From Pseudoalteromonas sp. 3D05 (GTDB lineage Bacteria; Pseudomonadota; Gammaproteobacteria; Enterobacterales; Alteromonadaceae): a DNA stretch of 64,000 nt. The notes beneath the pieces were generated by a model. That model saw only the letters and a program-made list of their open reading frames with translations, did not search any database and was not told where the DNA came from. The position numbers were made by a program, and so were the translations under genes. Numbering within the stretch: position 1 is the stretch's first letter; every line of letters begins with the position of its first letter. Of this stretch, positions 38,607 to 45,368 are shown piece by piece. Location: NCBI RefSeq assembly GCF_002723455.1, contig NZ_PDUS01000002.1:211095-275094 (forward strand). Reading direction: 5' to 3'.

Positions 38607-39425
38607 TCAACTTTCGAAGAACTCTCGGATCTCCTTAACCAATGCTTCTGGTTTTTCTTCGATGACCAAATGTCCCGACTCAGGCACTATAGTTAACTTA
38701 GAGCCTTTAATTTTACTAAGAAGTACATGAGCTTGTTCAACAGGGATCCATTGGTCTTCTTCACCCCACAGAATTAATGTAGGTACATCAAAGTTAGATA
38801 GTTTATCTTGAAATTCATCCGTATACGTTGAATTAGCTTGAGCTATTTGCCTATAAAAAGCTTTCTTACCTTCATCTCCAGACCAAGGGCGGAGAATACC
38901 GTCAATTGTTTCCTGAGATAATGGCTGGTATGACGCTGTTTTTATATATGCTTCAACGATTGCTGAATGAATGAAATCAGGAACTCCTGCAAAGGCTGCT
39001 TCATGCTCTTCAATATGTTTAAAAAATGGAGAGCCCCAAGGAGATAATGCAACAGGATCAATTACGACTATCTTTTTGTACTTTCGTTGATTCAGCAAGT
39101 AATTTCTCAGTACTGTCGTACCCCCGAAATCATGACCCACAATATAAGGTAGCTCAAGCTGCCAATGATTTATTAATGAGTCTAATAGCTGATTTTGTAT
39201 TTTTAAAGATACATCCGCATCACTCTTATCTGATTCACCATAACCAAGTAAATCAAAGTAGTAGACTGTATAGTCGCTTGAAAGTGCCTGAATCAAGTGC
39301 CTAAGGTTGAAAGATGACCAAGGCGTACCATGAACTAAAACAAGAGGCTCTCCTTTTCCTTCAATCCCATATTTCACTTTTCGACCTTCATACTCGAAAG
39401 TATAAGGTAAACTCCAAATATCCAT
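38607..39425 (-). CDS. Alpha/beta hydrolase with Asp nucleophile (dehalogenase/epoxide-hydrolase-like)
   Basis: A 272-residue alpha/beta hydrolase. The oxyanion motif VHGTPWSS is near residue 31 and the nucleophile elbow is GHDFGG with Asp99. The acid is in LWGEEDQW and the general-base His in ESGHLV. An Asp nucleophile is typical of haloalkane dehalogenases, fluoroacetate dehalogenases and epoxide hydrolases, not esterases. The start at 39425 is set by AAGGAG 8 bases upstream. A short leader separates it from an eroded attC-like site, and an attC-like ATAACAAGGC follows its stop, so it may be an old integron cassette. Substrate unknown. Confidence 0.82.
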   Translation of the reverse strand: MDIWSLPYTFEYEGRKVKYGIEGKGEPLVLVHGTPWSSFNLRHLIQALSSDYTVYYFDLLGYGESDKSDADVSLKIQNQLLDSLINHWQLELPYIVGHDFGGTTVLRNYLLNQRKYKKIVVIDPVALSPWGSPFFKHIEEHEAAFAGVPDFIHSAIVEAYIKTASYQPLSQETIDGILRPWSGDEGKKAFYRQIAQANSTYTDEFQDKLSNFDVPTLILWGEEDQWIPVEQAHVLLSKIKGSKLTIVPESGHLVIEEKPEALVKEIREFFES

Positions 39426-39438
39426 CGTATCTCCTTGA

Positions 39439-39546
39439 ATATGACGCCGCAATATACGGCTAATTTTGCTGGGCTGATTTTTGCCCGCGCAGCGGATTAG
39501 CAAAAACGGTAGGGGAAAATTTGTCCGCTGTAATTACTTTGCTAAA
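39439..39546 (-). other. Eroded attC-like site
   Basis: Compared with the attC at 43651-43754, the plus-strand block GACGCCGCAATATACGGC differs from AACGCCGCAATAAACGGC at two of 18 positions. TTTGTCCGC near the other end is shared with the attC at 44813-44917. The length (108 bp) fits the other sites. The core sites have decayed (GTCAT for GTTAR, TAGC for TAAC). This is by-eye evidence. Confidence 0.5.
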
Positions 39547-39599
39547 CAGCACATTTCTATGCACACGAGAATATTAACTTTCCGTGATTTCTATGAAAA

Positions 39600-40493
39600 C
39601 TACGACTTGTCATCGTTAAAACTATTTTGTACCACTATGTTTCCATTTTTAATCACAAGAGAAATACTCTGTGTATTCATAATATCATTGATCGGTGAGG
39701 CATTTAAGATAATAAAATTGGCCTTATCGCCTTCATTAAAACCACTTTGAATCCCCAGAAAGTTAGCAGAGTAAGTTGTTGCAGAAGCAATTGCTTGGTG
39801 AGGTGTCATACCCGCTTCCGTTAAAAGCTTCATTTCTCTATGCACAGAATAGCCTTGAATAGTGTTCCAATTTCCTGAGTCAGTACCTACAAGAATCCTA
39901 ACACCTGCATTAATCATTGCATTAACTGAAAAAAAAGTGACAGCATTTCGTTCTCTGAATTTAGCTTGCTTATCCTTATATTTAGTAATTAGATCAACGT
40001 GGCGATAGGCTGAAATTAAGGCTTCTGAAGCAAGTTCCTTAGTTAAAGGTGCATCTAACACCGTTGGATCATATAAAAAGTTAACGAAATCTGTATGAAC
40101 TGTTAATGTTGGTATCATCACAATTCCTGCTTTCGCCATAAGGGCTGGTATGTCCTTTGGAATTTCACCTCGTGGTACATGGGTGACAGCTGAAGCACCG
40201 ACGTCTATTGCATCTCTAATATCTTGCCAAGTTTTAATGTGAACTATAGATTTGACACCAAACTGTTCAGCTGTTTTAACTAATTGCGCAAATACTTCTT
40301 TTGAAATCGAAGGTTGATCATCAGAAGGTTGATAAACAATTTTTATCACATCTGGATCCAGTGTAACTAACTCGGTCATCTCTCTTACTGCGTCCGCAAC
40401 AGATGTCACCGTTCTTGTAGCAATACCATATTCCGAGCAATGACCTTCGGGTGCTGTAAAACAAGTCAGGCTGGTATATATATCTGCACCCAC
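39600..40493 (-). pseudogene. Amidohydrolase, N-terminally truncated
   Basis: A 297-residue frame (GTG start) matching the C-terminal two-thirds of imidazolonepropionase-like amidohydrolases: VKSIVHIKTWQDIRDAIDVG, AVTHVPRGEIP, GVRILVGTDSGNW and the end VIKNGNIVVQ. The N-terminal part that should hold the HxH metal pair and the start of the barrel, some 110-150 residues, is missing. The upstream 200 bases are unrelated. It is probably inactive. The break is near the Y1-type transposase gene, and the gene is followed by the eroded attC-like site. Confidence 0.75.
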
Positions 40494-40707
40494 GAATTCT
40501 CCATTTCAATAAACTGGACAGCCACTTTAATTGAGCAGATAAAACAGTGCTATTATGTTTACTCTTTTGGCTAAAACTCATCTCTTTTTCTATTATCACT
40601 CGCTCATCGTTCATTAAGTGAGCGTTTATCACTGTTAAACCTAGATTACACGCACGAAAACAACTGCATGAATGCAGTTTTAATTCTTTATCGAAGACTT
40701 TTAAACT

Positions 40708-41682
40708 TTATGCCAGTAGCTTTTCGCTGTTGCTAACGTTGCTACGCCGTTTTCTGTTCAAGTTTTCACAGTAACTCTCTTGTGAGGTCCTCCTACCTAC
40801 TGCGCCATGAAATACGCGCGTAAATTGCGTGGTCAGTTTTAACCAGTTTTCTGGGGATATATTCACTCTTTCTAGTAAAGGTAAATGTGTGCTTTCAATA
40901 TACCCGCGTTTGCCTTCTCGTATACAACGCCCTGTTAACTCAACTAGTTCAAGGTAGGATTTAAGTTCAAATGGTAACCCTTTTGGCATGATTTGACGTG
41001 ACATGCCTGCAAAGCGTAATAGTTGTTTTGGTTGCTTGCCTTCTGTTGCGCTTTCAATGCGTTTTTGAACACTCGTATGTGATGACTCTTCTGGCGTGTT
41101 TGCCATTTTGGCCCTGATAGGGTTTAAATCAACGTATGCCATACAGGCGGCGAGTGCGGCTTCATCAAGCAAGGCTTGTGATTTAAAACGGCCCTCCCAA
41201 AACCTGCCTGTGCAGTTATCTTCTTTATTTGTTTTACGCGCTATATCTTCATTTAACAACCGCATAAACCAGCTAATACTTGATAAGCGTTCGCGATACT
41301 GTTTTACCGTTTGATTAAAAAAGAGGAGCTCTGCTTCACTTAGCTTTTCACCTTGCACGTATTTCTGCGTTAGCAAGGTGCCTTTACATAGTTTGTGCCA
41401 GCGAATAACAATCGCTTTATCATTAAGTCTGTTGGCTTTTTTATCATCAACATACAGCACTAAATGAGTGTGGTTACTCATGACGGCATAAGCGCACACA
41501 TCAATACAAAATACCTTGCCTAACTCTAACAGTTTATCTTCAACCCAAGCTCTACGGTGCTCGTATGATTGGCCTGTAAAATGGTCTTCGCCACATAAAA
41601 ATGCACGACGAACGCAACGTGAAATACAGTGATAGTATTTTGTATCTGTCAAACTTATTTGACGTTTTCTTGCAGTAGCCAT
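40708..41682 (-). CDS. REP-associated/Y1-type tyrosine transposase
   Basis: A 324-residue Y1 transposase-like protein of the TnpA-REP/RAYT-related group common in Alteromonadales. The HUH motif is in MSNHTHLVLYVDD. The catalytic Tyr is probably in ACMAYVDLNPIRAKM. GRFWEGRFKSQALLDEAA is also typical. The C-terminal 120 residues are an extension beyond the core domain. A 7-bp hairpin (AACTGCA-TGAA-TGCAGTT, 40662-40679) lies just after its stop. No target duplication was found. Confidence 0.85.
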   Translation of the reverse strand: MATARKRQISLTDTKYYHCISRCVRRAFLCGEDHFTGQSYEHRRAWVEDKLLELGKVFCIDVCAYAVMSNHTHLVLYVDDKKANRLNDKAIVIRWHKLCKGTLLTQKYVQGEKLSEAELLFFNQTVKQYRERLSSISWFMRLLNEDIARKTNKEDNCTGRFWEGRFKSQALLDEAALAACMAYVDLNPIRAKMANTPEESSHTSVQKRIESATEGKQPKQLLRFAGMSRQIMPKGLPFELKSYLELVELTGRCIREGKRGYIESTHLPLLERVNISPENWLKLTTQFTRVFHGAVGRRTSQESYCENLNRKRRSNVSNSEKLLA

Positions 41683-41749
41683 ATTTCACCCAGTTTAATT
41701 TTTATACTAATTAAACGTTAGTAAAAAATTGGCGAAATACAAACTTTAT

Positions 41750-41799
41750 GATGGGTGTCTTTATTATTCCCTTGTGATGGGTGTCTTTATTATTCCCTT
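41750..41799. repeat. Two 24-bp direct repeats
   Basis: GATGGGTGTCTTTATTATTC plus CCTT occurs at 41750-41773 and again at 41776-41799, 2 bases apart. The second copy abuts the IS110-type remnant exactly. They lie between it and the Y1-type transposase and may mark an insertion or deletion junction. Confidence 0.8.
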
Positions 41800-42120
41800 C
41801 TTAGCGACATGCCTGAGCTTGGTTATGTAAATAACAAAGAAGCTGCATCTTAAGTTGGCGTAGCGCCATTCAATCGAGAAAGTGGCGCTTACCAAGGCAA
41901 GCGAATGATACGCGGTGGGCGGCCAAAAATTAGAACCGCAATGTATATGGCAATGATGTCAGCGATTCAATGCAACCCAAAATTCAAAGACATTTATCAA
42001 CGAATGATTGCAGCAGGAAAGCCTAAAAAAGTAGCCATCATTGCCTGTATACGAAAGCTTGTAGTGATCATAAATTCTATGGTGAGAGATGGTGTCATGT
42101 GGGATCCTAAAATGGTTTAA
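41800..42120 (+). pseudogene. IS110-family transposase, C-terminal remnant
   Basis: The frame encodes the C-terminal ~107 codons of an IS110-family transposase: LSDMPELGYVNNKEAAS, then VGVAPFNRESGAYQGKRMI, GGRPKIRTAMYMAMMSA and the final DGVMWDP. One in-frame TAA at 41851 interrupts the junction where the family normally has a Leu codon (TTA), so it is dead. The 5' two-thirds are gone. Its right end directly abuts a truncated integron attC site at 42148-42154. Confidence 0.85.
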
Positions 42121-42136
42121 AATTAGGATTTGACAC

Positions 42137-42154
42137 CATAGTCACTTGTTAGCT
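42137..42154 (-). other. Truncated attC of cassette 6
   Basis: On the minus strand AGCTAACAAGTGAC matches the R'' end of the other attC sites (YTAACAAG). The remaining ~85 bp is missing and replaced by the IS110-type remnant. Confidence 0.65.
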
Positions 42155-42158
42155 GTAT

Positions 42159-42737
42159 TTAAAGCCAAAACTGCCACCATTTTTTACTTTCTTGTACTTT
42201 ATAACCAGTAGGCACTTTTTCTTCTACGCTACGGTTATCTTCATACTCTATACCCTGATATTCGCCACTGTGGCCAGTGATGACAATTTTGCCATTATCT
42301 AACCACTCGAGAACTTTCTCAACTTCACCTAGTATCTGGGGGTAATAATCATCTACCTTTTCATTATAATAATCAGGACAGGTTAAACCTAGACCGTATC
42401 CCATACCTAGATTATCCATGAAGTCGAAACCTTCACAATATAGGTCATAACACTGTTCAATATACTTTTGAACATCATTAGGCCTATCAGTTATTTTTTG
42501 AAGTATATTTCGAATGTTCCATTCGTAATATTTACCCATTGAAAAGTAATTGGAAAGTACTTTCTCTGCTTCATAAAGGCCAGATGGTGTTTTGTAATTT
42601 ATGGAGATTAGTTCTAGATAATCATCAGAGCTTAATATTTCTTCGAGCTGAGACTCTGAGTACACCCATCTCTCAAATTCTGATAATTCGATCTCATGAG
42701 AAACTAACTTAAAAAAAACTAACTCTACAGGATTCAA
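42159..42737 (-). CDS. Integron cassette 6: hypothetical protein with WWQFW tail
   Basis: A 192-residue acidic protein that I do not recognise. The N-terminus is helical (ELVFFKLVSHEIELSEFERW). A tyrosine-rich central part (YIEQCYDLYCEGFDFMDN, CPDYYNEKVDDYYPQI) follows, and the C-terminus is ESKKWWQFWL. The start is TTG with AAGAGAG five bases upstream; the leader begins at the attC core at 42759. Overall composition is reminiscent of small immunity proteins, but there is no solid evidence. The stop lies just before a truncated attC. Confidence 0.78.
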   Translation of the reverse strand: MNPVELVFFKLVSHEIELSEFERWVYSESQLEEILSSDDYLELISINYKTPSGLYEAEKVLSNYFSMGKYYEWNIRNILQKITDRPNDVQKYIEQCYDLYCEGFDFMDNLGMGYGLGLTCPDYYNEKVDDYYPQILGEVEKVLEWLDNGKIVITGHSGEYQGIEYEDNRSVEEKVPTGYKVQESKKWWQFWL

Positions 42738-42752
42738 TGAACTCTCTTATAC

Positions 42753-42857
42753 AGCTAACGCCTAGCTCATTTGCCGTATGGCGCGGATTTTTGTTTGTGC
42801 GATCTTTGCACAAACAGAAATGCGCAGAATACGGTCAAATGGAGCGTTTTGTTATGT
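42753..42857 (-). other. attC site of cassette 5
   Basis: A 105-bp imperfect palindrome on the minus strand running from ACATAACAAAACG to GGCGTTAGCT. Inner arms pair, for example GTTTGTGC with GCACAAAC, and CATTTGACCGTAT with ATACGGCAAATG. The stop codon of cassette 5 lies inside the R'' core. Confidence 0.85.
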
Positions 42858-43214
42858 GCGGGACTCAAGATAATCAATGTATTCATCTTGAACCACACCT
42901 GAATTTATAAATTGCTGATTTGTGATACCTAGTTCTTTCATTGCGGCAGTTAAGTCAGGTGACTCAACTACTTTAACTGGTTCATTGTAATCACCAGCTG
43001 GAGAATCGAAGCTGTATATATCAGCGTAATCCTTCGACCCTTGGTCTAATGCTTCCCAGAGGTTACCAACTACACATCCTGATGAATTGCTAAATGACAC
43101 CCAGCGTATAGTATTTACTGAACTATACTTGTAACCACCCAGAAAAACTTCTACGGCCCTGCCCCTTCGAAGGGCTGCTTCAGCTTCTTGAGCCGATAAA
43201 TACCTACGACTCAT
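42852..43214 (-). CDS. Integron cassette 5: hypothetical protein
   Basis: A 120-residue protein with no recognised family. It has a basic N-terminus (MSRRYLSAQEAEAALRRGRA), a central strand-rich part (VEVFLGGYKYSSVNTIRW) and an acidic C-terminal half. CAGGAT lies 7 bases before the ATG, and the leader begins at the attC core near 43235. Start, short leader and stop-in-attC are the classic cassette layout. Function unknown. Confidence 0.8.
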   Translation of the reverse strand: MSRRYLSAQEAEAALRRGRAVEVFLGGYKYSSVNTIRWVSFSNSSGCVVGNLWEALDQGSKDYADIYSFDSPAGDYNEPVKVVESPDLTAAMKELGITNQQFINSGVVQDEYIDYLESRT

Positions 43215-43228
43215 AATTCATCCTGAGC

Positions 43229-43318
43229 ACATAACACTTTGCTAAACGGCGAGCATTAGCGAGTCAAGTGGAGGCGCGTCTTTTTGCGCCGGAACGATGT
43301 TTGAGCAACTTGTTAAAA
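43229..43318 (-). other. attC site of cassette 4
   Basis: A 90-bp site on the minus strand from TTTTAACAAGTTGC to GCAAAGTGTTATGT. The outer arms pair (AACAAGTTGCTCAAAC against GTTTAGCAAAGTGTT) and an inner GGCGC/GCGCC stem is present. It is the shortest and most divergent of the complete sites. Confidence 0.8.
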
Positions 43319-43322
43319 TGCT

Positions 43323-43637
43323 TTACTTCCATAGCTGCCACCACTTCTTCCGGCTAACGATATTGAGTTGTTTGGCGCGATCGTAGCATGCACCGCATAT
43401 TAGCTTTACGCCCGCAAACTCTTCTGATTCATCATTCCATTCCCCGCCAGTTTTGTTAACCATTTCCTCGCAGGCACTACACCATGAATCCGGTCGTTCA
43501 TCGCCCACTTCTGGCTCTGCTGACCAAAACCCTCTTGCCACTCCATCGCTAAGACTTAGGACTGTATGCTGGCAAACATAAGTAGCTTGCTGCTTTCCAT
43601 GCTCGCAACACTCAATATATTTTCCAGCTTCACTCAT
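43323..43637 (-). CDS. Integron cassette 4: Cys-rich putative zinc-binding protein
   Basis: A 104-residue protein with eight cysteines, including CCEHGK, WCSACEE and ICGACYD. Two CxxC pairs with the upstream Cys/His residues could form one or two zinc ribbons. The C-terminus KKWWQLWK is nearly the same as that of cassette 6 (KKWWQFWL). The leader from the attC core (GTTAAAAGG) is short. No family was recognised; metal binding is inferred from the Cys pattern. Confidence 0.8.
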   Translation of the reverse strand: MSEAGKYIECCEHGKQQATYVCQHTVLSLSDGVARGFWSAEPEVGDERPDSWCSACEEMVNKTGGEWNDESEEFAGVKLICGACYDRAKQLNIVSRKKWWQLWK

Positions 43638-43650
43638 TAATCTGATTGCC

Positions 43651-43754
43651 TTTTAACGCCGCAATAAACGGCTAAGTAACAGTTGGCTAAAATGTGAAGC
43701 GAAGCGGAACCGAGCCAACTGTTACGTGTCCGTTATTTAATTGCCTTGTTAGCA
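43651..43754 (-). other. attC site of cassette 3
   Basis: A 104-bp site on the minus strand from TGCTAACAAGGCAAT to ATTGCGGCGTTAAAA, with inner arms AGTTGGCT/AGCCAACT. The cassette 3 stop codon lies in the R'' core. Confidence 0.88.
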
Positions 43755-44180
43755 GTGCATTACGCAAGTGCTAGAATTTTCGTTTATATAACCATAACCA
43801 TCAATGTTCACTGATTTTGATTCCAAACCATAAGCAGAAATTGATGTTGCTACGATTGGAAAGTTAAGCTTAATTAAATCGGCTTTACTTGGTTTAGATA
43901 TACCGAACCAAAAACTAACAACTTCATCTTTTACAAACATACATGGTTGAGAGTATTCAATTTCAGTTAAACCATGATTTATAAAACCTACAAACTCAGT
44001 ACCAATAGCATCAATAAATTTAGCTTTGACGATAATGTTTGAATTAGGGTTTAACGCATCATTTTCACTTGCAGGGGCAATAATTGTGTCATCACAACTA
44101 TCATCTTTCCACATAGGAAATTGCCAAACAGAATGTTCTGATAAGTCATGAATTGTGATATCCCAAATATGCTTACTCAT
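43749..44180 (-). CDS. Integron cassette 3: hypothetical protein
   Basis: A 143-residue protein without signal peptide or membrane segment. It reads as a beta-rich domain (NIIVKAKFIDAIGTEFVGFI, VVSFWFGISKPSKADL) with a C-terminal Cys-containing tail (STCVMHC). GGAAG precedes the ATG, 13 bases after the attC core. No family was recognised and no function is suggested. Confidence 0.8.
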   Translation of the reverse strand: MSKHIWDITIHDLSEHSVWQFPMWKDDSCDDTIIAPASENDALNPNSNIIVKAKFIDAIGTEFVGFINHGLTEIEYSQPCMFVKDEVVSFWFGISKPSKADLIKLNFPIVATSISAYGLESKSVNIDGYGYINENSSTCVMHC

Positions 44181-44193
44181 AACTTCCTTGCAC

Positions 44194-44295
44194 TGCTAAC
44201 GCCGTTGTAAATTGCAGTTTTGGAGGAGCCCGTTTGTGCTATTAAGCACAAAAAGGAGCGACGGAAAAACTGTCAATTTGACAACCTTGTTAACT
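44194..44295 (-). other. attC site of cassette 2
   Basis: A 102-bp site on the minus strand from AGTTAACAAGGTTGTC to TACAACGGCGTTAGCA. Inner arms include TTTGTGCT/AGCACAAA around TAAT, and CAGTTTT/AAAACTG. It starts 15 bases past the cassette 2 stop. Confidence 0.85.
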
Positions 44296-44309
44296 TTTGA
44301 AACCAACGA

Positions 44310-44795
44310 CTATTTTTCAATTTTTACAACCTTACCATTGATATCAGTTTTTGAAACAGCCCCAAATCGCCTACTATCAAAGCTATTGTATCGATTATCA
44401 CCCAGAACATAATACATTTCAGGTTGAATGCGGGTTGGCATAACGTCGTTAACTACTGCATTACGCGAGTTATTGTAATAAGCGTAATTCTCAACCAACT
44501 CCTCACCATTTATAAATACGCTCTCACCTTTTATTTCGATCGTTTCTCCCGGCAACCCTACGATTCTCGTAATTATGAAAGATGACTTATTGTGCGATGG
44601 CGAGAGAAGGACAATATCTCCTCGACTAATTTCACCTTCAGTGTACGCTTTGCTATCAATTACTACTTTCGATCCAACTGGAATCGCAGGTAACATATTT
44701 TCAGTCAATGCCTCTAACTTACCTCCTGACGCTGCGTCACAAGATGTAGTGAAGAGTGTAATTGAAAATATTAATAAGATTATTCTAAATTTCAT
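44310..44795 (-). CDS. Integron cassette 2: signal peptidase I-like protein lacking the catalytic dyad
   Basis: A 161-residue S26-like protein. Its C-terminal box GDNRYNSFDSRRFGAV (residues 132-147) and IVGLPGETIEI are diagnostic of type I signal peptidases. But the nucleophile Ser of the S-M-x-P motif is Asn33 (TENMLPAI), and the general-base Lys of K-R-x-x-G-L-P-G is Thr76 (ITRIVGLPG). The N-terminus is one hydrophobic segment ending FTTSC; it could be a weak lipobox. It is probably a pseudoenzyme, or it uses other residues. Confidence 0.85.
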   Translation of the reverse strand: MKFRIILLIFSITLFTTSCDAASGGKLEALTENMLPAIPVGSKVVIDSKAYTEGEISRGDIVLLSPSHNKSSFIITRIVGLPGETIEIKGESVFINGEELVENYAYYNNSRNAVVNDVMPTRIQPEMYYVLGDNRYNSFDSRRFGAVSKTDINGKVVKIEK

Positions 44796-44812
44796 GACTT
44801 ACTCTATATGAG

Positions 44813-44917
44813 AGTTAACGCCGCAAATAAACGGCAAAAATTAGTTGGCTATAGTTTGTGAGGCACGAACAAAGCCAACTGGTTTTTGTCCGCCCTTTTT
44901 AATTTGCCTTGTTATGT
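44813..44917 (-). other. attC site of cassette 1
   Basis: A 105-bp site on the minus strand from ACATAACAAGGCAAAT to ATTTGCGGCGTTAACT, with inner arms CCAGTTGGCT/AGCCAACT. The cassette 1 stop codon lies in the R'' core. It is the closest of the sites to a regular attC pattern. Confidence 0.88.
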
Positions 44918-45121
44918 GTACTTTAGCTCTATAATTTCCAGAGCTTCAACTTTAAGGCTAACAGCTTTATTTTTTGCATCTGTTACTTGAGCACAAGATT
45001 CAGGATCATCAGAGTCAAACCATTCGAGGTGAGTCATAACCTCCATTGCGTTAGCTAACACAACATTTTCTGTTTCGTCCTCATAAACGATGCAAATAGG
45101 ATATTCTGGAGTGTTTTCCAA
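44912..45121 (-). CDS. Integron cassette 1: small hypothetical protein
   Basis: A 69-residue acidic protein next to the attI end, hence the most recently acquired position in a normal array. The start is TTG, with AAGGA 10 bases upstream; an in-frame TGA lies two codons before it, so no longer version is possible. No motif or family was recognised. Confidence 0.7.
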   Translation of the reverse strand: MENTPEYPICIVYEDETENVVLANAMEVMTHLEWFDSDDPESCAQVTDAKNKAVSLKVEALEIIELKYT

Positions 45122-45137
45122 TGCTCAATTGTCCTTG

Positions 45138-45292
45138 TACACATAACAACTTATTGAACACCATTTTGGTGGTTTATAACACACCAAAACGGCGTATATT
45201 ACATTGCTCCATAATTCCACTAAACTAATCCAATGTAAACAGACAATTACGTAGGTTAAAAAAATCACCGCTGCTAAGATACACCAAAACGA
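45138..45292 (-). other. Probable attI region with repeated motifs
   Basis: The first cassette boundary is at TTGTTATGTG (minus strand, 45141-45150), giving a G-TTATG core. ACACCAAAACG occurs at 45181 and 45281, exactly 100 bases apart, and an inverted form CCATTTTGGTG lies at 45161-45171. These could be integrase-binding repeats of attI. No confident cassette promoter was identified. Confidence 0.6.
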
Positions 45293-45307
45293 CTTTTAAT
45301 AATGTTA

Positions 45308-45342
45308 TTGGACAAAACACAAACAACTGTCTATACATACAG
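45308..45342 (+). promoter_or_regulatory. SOS-type promoter of intI with LexA operator
   Basis: CTGTCTATACATACAG (45327-45342) fits the LexA box CTGT-N8-ACAG. It overlaps TATACA, which lies 18 bases after TTGGAC (45308-45313), so LexA would block the -10 region. SOS control of integron integrases is well established. Confidence 0.8.
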
Positions 45343-45368
45343 TGCCATTTGAAAATTAAATATTATTT

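Noticed and set aside
40321..40632. Minus-strand 103-codon frame overlapping the amidohydrolase remnant
   Set aside because: It is in another frame from the recognisable amidohydrolase sequence over most of its length and shows no protein-family features.
43229..44917. CRISPR-like regular spacing of palindromic repeats
   Set aside because: The repeated units are about 100 bp, not identical, separated by genes and match attC structure. No short identical repeats or spacers are present.
45121..45368. A cassette promoter Pc on the minus strand (TTTACA, 17 bases, AATTAT)
   Set aside because: The -10 match is poor and several equally weak candidates exist in this AT-rich stretch, so none is called.
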